Source: Paraburkholderia sprentiae WSM5005
Lineage (GTDB): Bacteria > Pseudomonadota > Gammaproteobacteria > Burkholderiales > Burkholderiaceae
Direction: 5' to 3'
Length of the DNA: 64,000 nucleotides
NCBI RefSeq assembly: GCF_001865575.2
Contig: NZ_CP017561.2
Span: 2,356,001-2,420,000, forward strand
Within the stretch, counting starts at the first letter, position 1. Every line of letters starts with the position of its first letter. Of the stretch, positions 1 to 9,542 are shown piece by piece. The position numbers were made by a program, and so were the translations under genes. Under the pieces are notes generated by a model. That model had not been told where the DNA came from. It was given only the letters and a program-made list of their open reading frames with translations, and searched no databases.

Positions 1-185
1 GCCAGTACCGCTGAGCGCGCGCCAACGCATCGCATGAGCACGCCGCCGCGCCGGCGGCAAGGCTGAAACGGCGGTGACCGGCCAGACGCATTCCGTCTTG
101 TCGGCACTCGCTCGCTCAGCGGATTCGCAAACGCCCACGGCATCGTGCCGATCCGCCGGTCGCGGGCGTATCAAGGAGAGCTTCA

Positions 186-1376
186 ATGGGTGTCGCCGAC
201 CTGTTTCATCCCCATCACCGCAAGCAACCGCCGCCCGATCCGCAGGATCCGGCACAGTCAGGCTCGCTGTCCGCTTCGTCGCCGGCCAGCGCCGACGAAC
301 GCGTGCGCGAGGAATCCTGGTTCCGCCATCTGCTCGGCCGGCCGGAATTCGCGGCGCTCGCGGGCACCGTGATGGTGTTCATCGTGTTCGGCGTGGCCGC
401 GGGCAACTCGGGGATGTTCAACCTCGACGGCGTGATGAACTGGTCGCAGGTCGCCGCCTATCTCGGCCTGATCTCGGTCGGCGCTTGCCTGCTGATGATC
501 GCCGGCGAGTTCGATCTGTCGATCGGCTCGATGATCGGCTTTGCCGGCATGATGGTCGCGCTGCCGACCATGTACTTTCACTGGCCGATCTGGCTCGCGA
601 TCGTGTTCGCATTCGTCGGCTCGATGCTGCTCGGCGCGCTCAACGGCTATCTGGTGATGCGCACGCGCCTGCCGTCGTTCATCGTCACGCTGGCATTCCT
701 GTTCATTCTGCGCGGTCTCACGCTCGCGCTGTCGGTGATGTTCGCCGATCGCACGATCATCTCCGGCGTCGGCGACGTCGCGCGTCAGGACTGGTTCGCG
801 CACACGTTCTTTCAGGGCGTCGCGTTCCGAGGTCTGTTCGTGTGGCTTGGCCACCTCGGCCTCGTGAAGATGCTCGACAACGGCACGCCGCTCGTGCCGG
901 GCATTCCGAAGGTGCTGCTGTGGTGGCTCGTGCTCGCCGTGGTGTGCGCGTTCACGCTCGCGAAGACCCGCTTCGGCAACTGGATTTTCGCGGTCGGCGG
1001 CGATGCCAACGCGGCCAAGAACGTCGGCGTGCCGGTGCGTCGCGTGAAGATCTCGCTGTTCGTGCTGACGGCGTTCTGCTCGGCCCTGTATGCGGTGCTG
1101 CAGGTGTGTGACATCGGGTCGGCCGCGGCCGACCGCGGTTTGCAGGCGGAGTTCGAGGCGATCATCGCCGCGGTGATCGGCGGCACGCTGCTCACGGGCG
1201 GCTACGGCTCGGTGGTCGGCGCATGCTTCGGTGCCCTGATCTTCGGCGTCGTGCAGATCGGCATCACGTACACCAACGTCGATTCCGACTGGTTCCGCGT
1301 GTTCCTCGGCGTGATGCTGCTGTTCGCCGTGTTGTTCAACCACTACGTGCGTGGCCGCGTCGCGGCGTCGCGCTAG
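186..1376 (+). CDS. Sugar (probably myo-inositol) ABC transporter permease
   Basis: 396-aa polytopic inner-membrane protein of the RbsC/BPD_transp_2 permease family, which forms the channel of CUT2-type sugar importers. A cytoplasmic N-terminal region of about 55 residues precedes a run of hydrophobic segments. The family stretch [10 protein letters not shown] lies near residue 110, and the block with [15 protein letters not shown] lies near residue 335. AAGGAG stands 8 nt before the ATG. It is followed 13 nt later by its ATPase and then by iolC, iolD, iolE and iolB, so inositol is the likely substrate, although only context says so. The periplasmic binding protein is not in the window. Positions 1-185 hold no complete gene; a stop codon at 12-14 could end an upstream gene, possibly that binding protein. 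Confidence 0.9.
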   Translation: MGVADLFHPHHRKQPPPDPQDPAQSGSLSASSPASADERVREESWFRHLLGRPEFAALAGTVMVFIVFGVAAGNSGMFNLDGVMNWSQVAAYLGLISVGACLLMIAGEFDLSIGSMIGFAGMMVALPTMYFHWPIWLAIVFAFVGSMLLGALNGYLVMRTRLPSFIVTLAFLFILRGLTLALSVMFADRTIISGVGDVARQDWFAHTFFQGVAFRGLFVWLGHLGLVKMLDNGTPLVPGIPKVLLWWLVLAVVCAFTLAKTRFGNWIFAVGGDANAAKNVGVPVRRVKISLFVLTAFCSALYAVLQVCDIGSAAADRGLQAEFEAIIAAVIGGTLLTGGYGSVVGACFGALIFGVVQIGITYTNVDSDWFRVFLGVMLLFAVLFNHYVRGRVAASR

Positions 1377-1389
1377 AAGGAGGTTCACG

Positions 1390-2196
<807 letters not shown>

Positions 2197-2271
2197 CCGA
2201 TTCGCGCGGCACGGCCGGCCTCGATGTGGTGCGCCCGGCCGGCCACCGCGCACTGTTACTCAGGACTATTC

Positions 2272-4296
2272 ATGGCTCACTCCAGCACCTCTAGCGGCAT
2301 CGCAGCAAGCGGACGGTTCGCGCCGGGGCGTGCGCGCGACATCGTGTGCCTCGGCCGGCTGGCCGTCGATCTTTACGCGCAGCAGGTCGGCGCGCGGCTC
2401 GAAGACGTGTCGAGCTTCGCGAAGTATCTCGGCGGCTCGTCGGCGAACATCGCGTTCGGCTGCGCGCGGCTCGGGCTCGACGCGGCCATGCTCGCGCGCG
2501 TCGGCAACGATCACATGGGGCGCTTCCTGACCGAAACGCTCGCGAAGGAAGGCTGCGACGTCAGCCACGTGCGCATCGACGACGAACGGCTGACCGCGCT
2601 CGTGCTGCTCGGGCTGAAGGATCGCGACACGTTTCCGCTGATCTTCTACCGCGAGAACTGCGCGGACATGGCGGTCGACGAGGCCGATTTCGACGAGGCG
2701 TTCATCGCGTCGTCCAAAGCGCTGCTGATCACCGGCACGCACTTCTCGACCGAGCAGGTCAATCGCGCGAGCCGCCGTGCGCTCGAATACGCGCGCCGCA
2801 ACGACGTGCGCACCGTGCTCGACATCGACTATCGGCCGGTGCTGTGGGGACTCACGGGCAAGGCCGACGGCGAGACGCGTTTCGTGGCGAGCGAGGGCGT
2901 GAGCGCGCATTTGCAGCGGATTCTGCCGCTGTTCGATCTCGTGATCGGCACCGAGGAAGAGTTTTGCATCGCCGGCGGCAAGACCGAACTCCGCGACGCG
3001 CTCGCGATGGTGCGCGCCGTGACGCCGGCCACGCTGGTGCTCAAACGCGGGCCGCTCGGCTGTCAGATCATCGACGGCGAGGTGCCTGCATCGCTCGACG
3101 CCGCGCCGATTCATGGCGGCGTCGAAGTCGACGTGCTGAACGTGCTCGGCGCTGGCGACGCGTTCGCTTCCGGCTTCCTGTCCGGCTGGCTGCGCGATCA
3201 GCCGCTCGACGCCTGCGCGCGCGCCGCGAACGCGAGCGGCGCGCTGGTCGTGTCGCGGCACGGCTGCGCGCCGGCGATGCCGACCCCGGCCGAGCTCGAC
3301 TACTTCCTGCGCGAAGCGCAAGCCGATCCGCAGCGCATGCGCCGCCCGGATCTCGACGCGAAGCTCGCACGATTGCATCGCGTATCGCCGGCGCGCAAAG
3401 CGTGGCACGAAGTGCTCGGTTTCGCGTTCGATCATCGCAACCCGTTCTTCGAGCTCGCGCAGCAGACCGGCGCCGACGAAGCGCGCATCGCCTCGTTGAA
3501 GTGCCTGTTCGTCGAAGCGGTCGCGCAGACCGAACGCGCGCTGAACCTGCAGGGTCGAATCGGCGTACTGATCGACGACCGCTATGGTCAGGACGCGCTG
3601 AACGCCGCGACCGGCCGCGGCTGGTGGATCGGCCGCCCGGTCGAGTTGCCCGGCTCGGTGCCGCTCGTGTTCGATCATGGCCGCTCGATCGGCACCACGC
3701 TGATCGCGTGGCCGCAGGAACACGTCGTCAAATGCCTCGTGCAGCTTCATCCCGACGAGCCGATCGAGCAGCGGCTCGAACAGGAAGCGCAACTGCGCGC
3801 GCTGTACGACGCGACGCAGGCAAGCGGCCACGAGTTGCTGCTCGAAGTGATCCCGCCGAAGCATGCGTCGCTGCCACAAGGACCGGACCTCGTGTATCGC
3901 GCGCTCAAGCGCATCTATAACCTCGGCATCTACCCCGAGTGGTGGAAGCTCGAACCGATGGACCGCGCGCAATGGCAGGCCGTCGATGCGCTGATCGCCG
4001 AGCGCGATCCGTATTGCCGCGGCGTCGTGCTGCTCGGTTTGTCGGCAGCGGTCGAGCAGTTGAGCGAAGGCTTTCGCGCGGCCGCGCAAGCGGCAACGTG
4101 CCGCGGCTTCACGGTCGGCCGCACGATCTTTCACGAACCGAGCCATGCGTGGCTCGCCGGCGACATCGGCGACGACGAATTGATCGCGCGCGTGCGCCAG
4201 ACCTTCGAAACGCTGATCGCCGCGTGGCGCGGCGCGCGCGGCGAACCGACGGCGCACGGCACGCCTCGTCACGTTCATCAGGAGCAGGCCGCATGA
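2272..4296 (+). CDS. iolC: 5-dehydro-2-deoxygluconokinase fused to a DUF2090 aldolase-like domain
   Basis: 674-aa two-domain enzyme of myo-inositol catabolism. Residues about 20-335 are a PfkB-type sugar kinase: GGSSANIAFGCARLG is the first family signature, and NVLGAGDAFASGF is the second, holding the catalytic Asp. This half phosphorylates 5-dehydro-2-deoxy-D-gluconate. Residues about 345-660 are a DUF2090 domain, which fusion proteins of this kind use as a 5-dehydro-2-deoxyphosphogluconate aldolase (the IolJ step). The chosen ATG begins MAHSSTSSG; the upstream in-frame start (2224) lacks support. The 75-nt gap from the ATPase gene contains GGCCGGCC twice and could fold. The stop overlaps the iolD start (ATGA). 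Confidence 0.95.
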   Translation: MAHSSTSSGIAASGRFAPGRARDIVCLGRLAVDLYAQQVGARLEDVSSFAKYLGGSSANIAFGCARLGLDAAMLARVGNDHMGRFLTETLAKEGCDVSHVRIDDERLTALVLLGLKDRDTFPLIFYRENCADMAVDEADFDEAFIASSKALLITGTHFSTEQVNRASRRALEYARRNDVRTVLDIDYRPVLWGLTGKADGETRFVASEGVSAHLQRILPLFDLVIGTEEEFCIAGGKTELRDALAMVRAVTPATLVLKRGPLGCQIIDGEVPASLDAAPIHGGVEVDVLNVLGAGDAFASGFLSGWLRDQPLDACARAANASGALVVSRHGCAPAMPTPAELDYFLREAQADPQRMRRPDLDAKLARLHRVSPARKAWHEVLGFAFDHRNPFFELAQQTGADEARIASLKCLFVEAVAQTERALNLQGRIGVLIDDRYGQDALNAATGRGWWIGRPVELPGSVPLVFDHGRSIGTTLIAWPQEHVVKCLVQLHPDEPIEQRLEQEAQLRALYDATQASGHELLLEVIPPKHASLPQGPDLVYRALKRIYNLGIYPEWWKLEPMDRAQWQAVDALIAERDPYCRGVVLLGLSAAVEQLSEGFRAAAQAATCRGFTVGRTIFHEPSHAWLAGDIGDDELIARVRQTFETLIAAWRGARGEPTAHGTPRHVHQEQAA

Positions 4297-6272
4297 ACGA
4301 GCGCATCATGCAGGACGACACCCCATCCGCCGGCGGCGCGACGCAAGCTCATGCGCCTGCGGGGAGCGGCGGCACGATTCGCCTGACGATGGCGCAGGCA
4401 CTCGTGCGCTATCTGGCCGCGCAACGCGTCGCGAGCGAAGACGGCCACGGCGTCGAGCCGCTGTTCGGCGGCGTATTCGCGATCTTCGGCCACGGCAACG
4501 TCGCGGGCATCGGCGAGGCGCTGTATCAGCATCGCGACGCACTGCCCACCTTGCGCGCGCACAACGAGCAGGCGATGGCGCACAGCGCGATCGCTTACGC
4601 GAAGGCGCACTTTCGCCGCCGCATGATGGCCGTGACGACGTCGATCGGTCCTGGTGCCACGAATCTGCTGACCGCGGCCGCGCTCGCGCACGTGAACCGG
4701 CTGCCGGTACTGCTGCTGCCCGGCGATATCTTCGTGTCGCGCGCGCCCGATCCGGTGTTGCAGCAGCTCGAGGATTTCAACGACGGCGGCGTGTCCGCGA
4801 ACGACGCGTTCAAGCCGCTGTCGCGCTACTTCGACCGCATCGTGCATCCGGCGCAATTGCTGAGCGCGTTGCCGCGCGCGCTTCGCGTACTGACCGATGC
4901 CGCGTTGTGCGGCCCCGTCACGCTCGCGCTGCCGCAGGACGTGCAGGCGCAGGCGTGGGACTTTCCGGAGGACTTCTTTACGCCGCGTGTCGTGCGCTTT
5001 CAAGCGCCCGCGCCCCGTAGCGACGATATCGACGCCGCGTGCGGGCGCTTGCGGCACGCGAAGCGTCCGCTGATCGTCGCGGGCGGCGGCGTGCTGTACG
5101 GCCGCGCGGCCGACGCGCTGCACCGCTTCGCGAGCGCGCATGGGGTGCCGGTCGCGGAAACGCAGGCCGGCAAAAGCTCGCTCGCATGGAACGATCCGCT
5201 GAATGCGGGCGCGCTCGGCGTGACCGGCTCACCGGCGGCCAACGCGCTCGCGCATGACGCCGACTGCGTGCTCGCGCTCGGCACGCGACTGCAGGACTTC
5301 ACGACCGGATCGAATACGCTGTTCACGCAAGCCGACGTGATCGCGATCAACGCGAATGGCTTCGACGCGCTCAAGCATCGCGGTTTCGTCGTCGAAGCGG
5401 ACGTGAAGCTCGCGCTCGATGCGCTCGCCGGGCCGCTGCAAGGCTGGCACGCGGAGCGCACGTGGACCGCGCGGGCGCACAAGCTCGCGGCGAGCTGGCG
5501 CGACTCCGTGCAAACGCTCACGCATGCGCCGCAACGCGACGGGGTGCTGCCCTACGAGGGCGACGTGATCGGCGCGGTGCAGCGTTCGAGCGCGCACTCC
5601 GCGACCCACGACATCGTCGTCTGCGCGGCCGGCACGCTGCCCGCCGAACTGCACAAGCTGTGGCGCGCGGGCCGGCCCGGCGCGTACCACGTCGAATATG
5701 GCTACTCGTGCATGGGCTACGAGATCGCGGGCGGCCTCGGCGTGAAGCTCGCGCGGCCCGAGCGCGAGGTGATCGTGATTCTCGGCGACGGCAGCTATCT
5801 GATGATGAACAGCGAGATCGCGAGCTCGGTGATGCTCGGCGCGAAGCTGATCGTCGTCGTGCTCGACAATCGCGGCTTCGGCTGCATCAATCGACTGCAA
5901 CAGGCGTGCGGCGGCGCACCGTTCAACAATCTGCTCGACGATTGCGCGCACGGACCGGAAGGCGTGCCGCGCATCGACTTCGCCGCGCATGCGCGCGCGC
6001 TCGGCGCGCAAGCCGAACACGCGGGCGATCTCGCGGAGTTCGAAGCGGCGCTGCAACGCGCGCGCGCGGCGATGGGCACGTATGTGATCAGCATCGATAC
6101 CGACCCGGCTCGCACCACCGAAGACGGCGGCTGGTGGTGGGAAGTCGCGGTGCCCGAAGTGTCGACGCGCACCGAGGTGCGCGAGGCCCGCGCGAAGTAC
6201 GACGCACAGCTCGCCGCGCGCGCGGCGCCGCCCGCAACACCTTCGCCGTCACCAGGCACCGATCACGAGTGA
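4293..6272 (+). CDS. iolD: 3D-(3,5/4)-trihydroxycyclohexane-1,2-dione hydrolase
   Basis: 659-aa thiamine-diphosphate enzyme of the acetolactate-synthase superfamily. It opens the ring of trihydroxycyclohexane-1,2-dione to give 5-deoxy-D-glucuronate. The order is N-terminal pyrimidine-binding domain (conserved Glu in LRAHNEQAMAH), central domain, and C-terminal TPP domain with the metal motif starting at GDGSYLMMNSEIA and ending near VVVLDNRG. The ATG overlaps the iolC stop, implying translational coupling. The reading frame stays open far upstream (to 3939), but that stretch is only the iolC shadow. The C-terminus is a Pro/Ala-rich tail of about 15 residues. IolE follows after 19 nt. Confidence 0.95.
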   Translation: MNERIMQDDTPSAGGATQAHAPAGSGGTIRLTMAQALVRYLAAQRVASEDGHGVEPLFGGVFAIFGHGNVAGIGEALYQHRDALPTLRAHNEQAMAHSAIAYAKAHFRRRMMAVTTSIGPGATNLLTAAALAHVNRLPVLLLPGDIFVSRAPDPVLQQLEDFNDGGVSANDAFKPLSRYFDRIVHPAQLLSALPRALRVLTDAALCGPVTLALPQDVQAQAWDFPEDFFTPRVVRFQAPAPRSDDIDAACGRLRHAKRPLIVAGGGVLYGRAADALHRFASAHGVPVAETQAGKSSLAWNDPLNAGALGVTGSPAANALAHDADCVLALGTRLQDFTTGSNTLFTQADVIAINANGFDALKHRGFVVEADVKLALDALAGPLQGWHAERTWTARAHKLAASWRDSVQTLTHAPQRDGVLPYEGDVIGAVQRSSAHSATHDIVVCAAGTLPAELHKLWRAGRPGAYHVEYGYSCMGYEIAGGLGVKLARPEREVIVILGDGSYLMMNSEIASSVMLGAKLIVVVLDNRGFGCINRLQQACGGAPFNNLLDDCAHGPEGVPRIDFAAHARALGAQAEHAGDLAEFEAALQRARAAMGTYVISIDTDPARTTEDGGWWWEVAVPEVSTRTEVREARAKYDAQLAARAAPPATPSPSPGTDHE

Positions 6273-6291
6273 GAACCACGAGGACTCCGGC

Positions 6292-7200
6292 ATGACTGCT
6301 TTCGACATACGCATCGGCATCAACCCGCTATCGTGGATGAACGACGACCTGCCGTCGCTCGGCGGCGAGACGCCGCTCGAAGTCGCGCTGACCGAGGGTC
6401 GCCAGATCGGCTATCAGGGCTTCGAACTCGGCAACAAGTTTCCCCGCGAGCCTGAAGCGCTGAAGACCCTGCTCGCGCAATACGACCTCGCACTCGTGTC
6501 CGGCTGGTACTCGGGACAACTGGCTCAACGCAGTGTCGCGCAGGAAATCGACGCGGTCGGCGCGCATCTCGAGCTGCTGGCGCGCAACGGCGCGACGGTG
6601 ATGGTGTATGGCGAAGTCGCCGATTCGATCCAGGGCGCGCCGCGCCCGCTGTATCAACGGCCGCGTTATTTCAGCGACGCGCAATGGGCCGCGTACGCGG
6701 CACGCGTCGATGAATTCGCACGCTATACGCTGAGCCGCGGCGTTCGCCTCGCCTATCATCATCATATGGGCGCGTACGTCGAAACGCCGGCCGACGTCGA
6801 TCAGTTGATGGCGCGCACCAGCGACGCCGTCGGGCTGCTGTTCGATGCCGGGCACATCACGTTCGCGGGCGGCGATCCGGTGGCGGTGCTCGACAAACAC
6901 ATCGCGCGCGTCTGCCACGTGCATTGCAAGGACGTGCGCCCCGCCGTGATGAAGCTCGCGCGCAATCGCAACTGGAGTTTTCTCGATGCAGTGATCGCCG
7001 GTGCATTTACGGTGCCCGGTGACGGCGCGGTCAATTTTCCGGCGCTGATCGAGCGTTTGAAGCGGCATGGTTATTGCGGCTGGCTCGTCGTCGAGGCGGA
7101 GCAGGACCCGGTGGTCGCGCCGTCGTTCGAGTATGCACAGAAGGGCTATAGAACGTTGCGGGCGCTCGTCGATGCGCCGCTCGGCAAGGAGGCAGCATGA
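6292..7200 (+). CDS. iolE: myo-inosose-2 dehydratase
   Basis: 302-aa TIM-barrel protein of the xylose-isomerase-like (AP endonuclease 2) superfamily. It dehydrates scyllo-inosose to the trihydroxycyclohexane-dione that IolD then cleaves. The N-terminus (RIGINPLSWMNDDLPSLGG) is typical of IolE. Candidate metal ligands are in LAYHHHMGAYVET, GLLFDAGH and VCHVHCKDVR, with the last Glu in WLVVEAEQDP. It lies between iolD and iolB; its stop overlaps the iolB ATG, and GGAGG just inside its end serves as the iolB ribosome binding site. Length is normal for the family. Confidence 0.95.
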   Translation: MTAFDIRIGINPLSWMNDDLPSLGGETPLEVALTEGRQIGYQGFELGNKFPREPEALKTLLAQYDLALVSGWYSGQLAQRSVAQEIDAVGAHLELLARNGATVMVYGEVADSIQGAPRPLYQRPRYFSDAQWAAYAARVDEFARYTLSRGVRLAYHHHMGAYVETPADVDQLMARTSDAVGLLFDAGHITFAGGDPVAVLDKHIARVCHVHCKDVRPAVMKLARNRNWSFLDAVIAGAFTVPGDGAVNFPALIERLKRHGYCGWLVVEAEQDPVVAPSFEYAQKGYRTLRALVDAPLGKEAA

Positions 7201-7997
7201 GCTTATTGGTGAAGGCAGAGCGCGAAGGCCAGACGATCGCGCGCGTGACGCCGCAGTCGGCCTGCTGGCGCTATGTGGGATTCGCCGCGTACCGGCTCGG
7301 CGCGAACGAACTCGTGTACGTGTTCGAGCCGGCGCGCGAAACCTGCATCGTCGTGCTGAGCGGCGCGGTCGACATCGAAACCGCAGACACGACTTGGCGT
7401 TCGCTCGGTTCGCGCGATAGCGTGTTCGAAGACGCGGCGCCCTACGCGGTGTATCTGCCGCCGAATCTGCGCGCAACGGTGCGCGCGTGCCGCGACGCGG
7501 AGCTGGGTGTCGCGAGCGCGCCGGCCAAAGGCGAGTATCCGGCGCGGCTGATCGAACCTGCGTCGATGAAGCGCTCGACGCGCGGCAAATCGCTGAATAC
7601 GCGCTACGTGTGCGATATTCTTCCGCAGAGCGAACCGGCGGAATCGCTGCTGGTGGTCGAAGTGAGAACGCCGGGCGGTCACGCGTCGAGCTATCCGCCG
7701 CACAAGCACGACACCGACAACGTCCCGCACGAAAGCTCGCTCGAAGAAACCTACTACCACCGGCTCGATCCGCCGCAGGGCTTCGCGTTCCAGCGCGTGT
7801 ACACCGACTCGCGCGATATCGACGAATCGATGGCCGTCGAGGATCACGACGTCGTCATGGTGCCGCGCGGCTATCACCCCGTCATCGTGCCGTATGGCTA
7901 CGATTCGTATTATCTGAACGTGATGGCGGGCAGCCAGCGGGTCTGGCATTTCCATAACGATCCGGTGCACGAGTGGATCATTAATAAAGATGCTTGA
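7197..7997 (+). CDS. iolB: 5-deoxy-glucuronate isomerase
   Basis: 266-aa bicupin enzyme that isomerises 5-deoxy-D-glucuronate to 5-dehydro-2-deoxy-D-gluconate, the substrate of IolC. The second cupin carries the likely metal site in SSYPPHKHDTDN followed by EETYYHR, and the C-terminus ends with VWHFHNDPVHEWI. It is the last gene of the visible iol operon. Only 22 nt separate it from the convergent livF stop, and I see no clear intrinsic terminator there. iolG, iolA and any iolR are not in this window. Confidence 0.95.
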   Translation: MSLLVKAEREGQTIARVTPQSACWRYVGFAAYRLGANELVYVFEPARETCIVVLSGAVDIETADTTWRSLGSRDSVFEDAAPYAVYLPPNLRATVRACRDAELGVASAPAKGEYPARLIEPASMKRSTRGKSLNTRYVCDILPQSEPAESLLVVEVRTPGGHASSYPPHKHDTDNVPHESSLEETYYHRLDPPQGFAFQRVYTDSRDIDESMAVEDHDVVMVPRGYHPVIVPYGYDSYYLNVMAGSQRVWHFHNDPVHEWIINKDA

Positions 7998-8019
7998 CTA
8001 GCCTGGTGCGTGTCGCGCG

Positions 8020-8745
8020 TCAGCCAACCCCGAGCCACTCGCGCATCACATCGTCACGCGCCAGAAACGACGCCAGCGCGCCGTCGAACACGATCTTGCC
8101 ATGCCCCATCACCGCGACACGGCTCGCGATGTCCCGCGCGATCGCGAGACGCTGCTCGATCAACAGTATCGCGACGCCTCGCTCGCGCAACGCATGAAGG
8201 CAGCCGGCGACCTGCTGCATCACGAGACTCGCGAGCCCTTCGCCGGGCTCGTCGATCAGCAGCAGATCGGGATCGCCGAGCAGCGCCCGCGCGAGCGCGA
8301 GCATCTGCTGTTCGCCGCCCGATAGCGCGCCGGCGCGTGTTCCCTTGCGCTCGGCGAGCACGGGAAACAGCGCGTAGGCGTTCTCGAGCGTGAAGCGTGG
8401 CGCGCGGCCGCGCGCACGTGAGCCCGCACCGGGTGCAATGCCGAGCAGCAGGTTTTCATGGACGCTCAGTGTCGCGAACACGTCGCGATGTTCGGCCACA
8501 TAGCCGATCCCGAGCCGCGCGATCTCGAACGTGCGCAGACCGGCGAGCGAACGCCCCGCGAAACGCAGCTCGCCGTCGCAATGCACGAGGCCCATGATCG
8601 CGCGTGCGAGCGTCGAGCGGCCCGAGCCATTGCGACCGACGAGCGCAAGCACTTCGCCGGGCTCGATGCGGAGTGTGACGCCATGCAAGGCCTGGCTCGC
8701 GCCGTACCAAGCGTTCAGGTCGCGAACATCGAGCAGCGCGCTCAT
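8020..8745 (-). CDS. livF: Branched-chain-amino-acid-type ABC transporter ATPase (LivF family), altered Walker A
   Basis: 241-aa NBD of the HAAT uptake family, last gene of the livHMGF block. The signature is normal (LSGGEQQML), and so is Walker B (LLLIDEPGEGL). Walker A reads GRNGSGRST: the invariant Lys is Arg, and the codon is clearly CGC. The partner LivG keeps its Lys. The start overlaps the livG stop (ATGA). The true substrate is unknown, because HAAT transporters also take up amides, urea and aromatic acids and no binding protein is encoded nearby. The gene symbol reflects family, not proven specificity. Confidence 0.88.
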   Translation of the reverse strand: MSALLDVRDLNAWYGASQALHGVTLRIEPGEVLALVGRNGSGRSTLARAIMGLVHCDGELRFAGRSLAGLRTFEIARLGIGYVAEHRDVFATLSVHENLLLGIAPGAGSRARGRAPRFTLENAYALFPVLAERKGTRAGALSGGEQQMLALARALLGDPDLLLIDEPGEGLASLVMQQVAGCLHALRERGVAILLIEQRLAIARDIASRVAVMGHGKIVFDGALASFLARDDVMREWLGVG

Positions 8746-9542
8746 CGGCGTGCTCCATCGTCCGCTGCATCACCAGCCCTTGCTGCTGATCCCTGCTCCA
8801 AGCGCTCACCGAGGTAGGCGGCACGCACGCCCGCATCGGCGCGAATCGTGGCCGGCGATCCGCTTGCGATGATGCGCCCCTGCACCAGCACCGAAATGCG
8901 ATCGGCGATCGCGAATACCGCGTCCATGTCGTGCTCGACCATCAGCAGCGTGCGGCCCGCGGTGGTGTCGCGGATCAGCTCGATCGCGCGCGCCGCCTCC
9001 GCGCGGTTCATCCCCGCGGTCGGTTCGTCGAGCAGCAGCGTGTGCGCGCCGCCCGCCAGTGCGATGCCGAGATCGAGCGCGCGCTGCTCCGCGTAGCTGA
9101 GCGTGCCGGCCGCGACGTCGCGGCGCGCACCGAGGCCGACCGCGTCGAGGACCTCGGCGGCGCGCGCATCGATCGCGGCCGCGCCGCTCAGACGCTGCCA
9201 CCAGCGCGTGCGATCACGCTCGGTCAGTTGCGCCGCGCAGCGCAGGTTGTCGAATACCGACAGCCGCGCGAACACGCTGGTGCGCTGGAAGCTACGTGCG
9301 AGGCCGCGCCGCGCGATCGCGGCCGGCGCGAGCCGCGTGATGTCCGCGCCGAACAGATGGATACGCCCCGCGTTCGGCCGCGCGCCGCCCCCGATCAGAT
9401 TGAACAGCGTCGACTTGCCGGCGCCGTTCGGGCCGATCAGCGCATGCCGCTCGCCGGGTTCGATCGCGAGATCGACGCCGCGCAGGATCGGCGTCGGGCC
9501 GAAACGCTTTTCGATGCCGTAGAGCGCGAGTGCGGGGATCAT
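8742..9542 (-). CDS. livG: Branched-chain-amino-acid-type ABC transporter ATPase (LivG family)
   Basis: 266-aa NBD partner of LivF. Walker A is canonical ([12 protein letters not shown]), Walker B is TLLLDEPTAGMN, and the BCA-type C-terminal tail follows the switch His in MVEHDMDAVF. The signature reads LSYAEQ where LivG proteins usually have a Gly in place of the Ala (for example LAYGDQ). In the sandwich dimer this altered signature faces the altered LivF Walker A. The start overlaps the livM stop by 4 nt. The C-terminal 20 residues are Ala/Gly/Asp-rich. Confidence 0.9.
   Translation of the reverse strand: MIPALALYGIEKRFGPTPILRGVDLAIEPGERHALIGPNGAGKSTLFNLIGGGARPNAGRIHLFGADITRLAPAAIARRGLARSFQRTSVFARLSVFDNLRCAAQLTERDRTRWWQRLSGAAAIDARAAEVLDAVGLGARRDVAAGTLSYAEQRALDLGIALAGGAHTLLLDEPTAGMNRAEAARAIELIRDTTAGRTLLMVEHDMDAVFAIADRISVLVQGRIIASGSPATIRADAGVRAAYLGERLEQGSAARAGDAADDGARR

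Noticed and set aside
2266..4278. 670-codon minus-strand open frame opposite iolC
   Set aside because: Shadow of the well-supported iolC gene.
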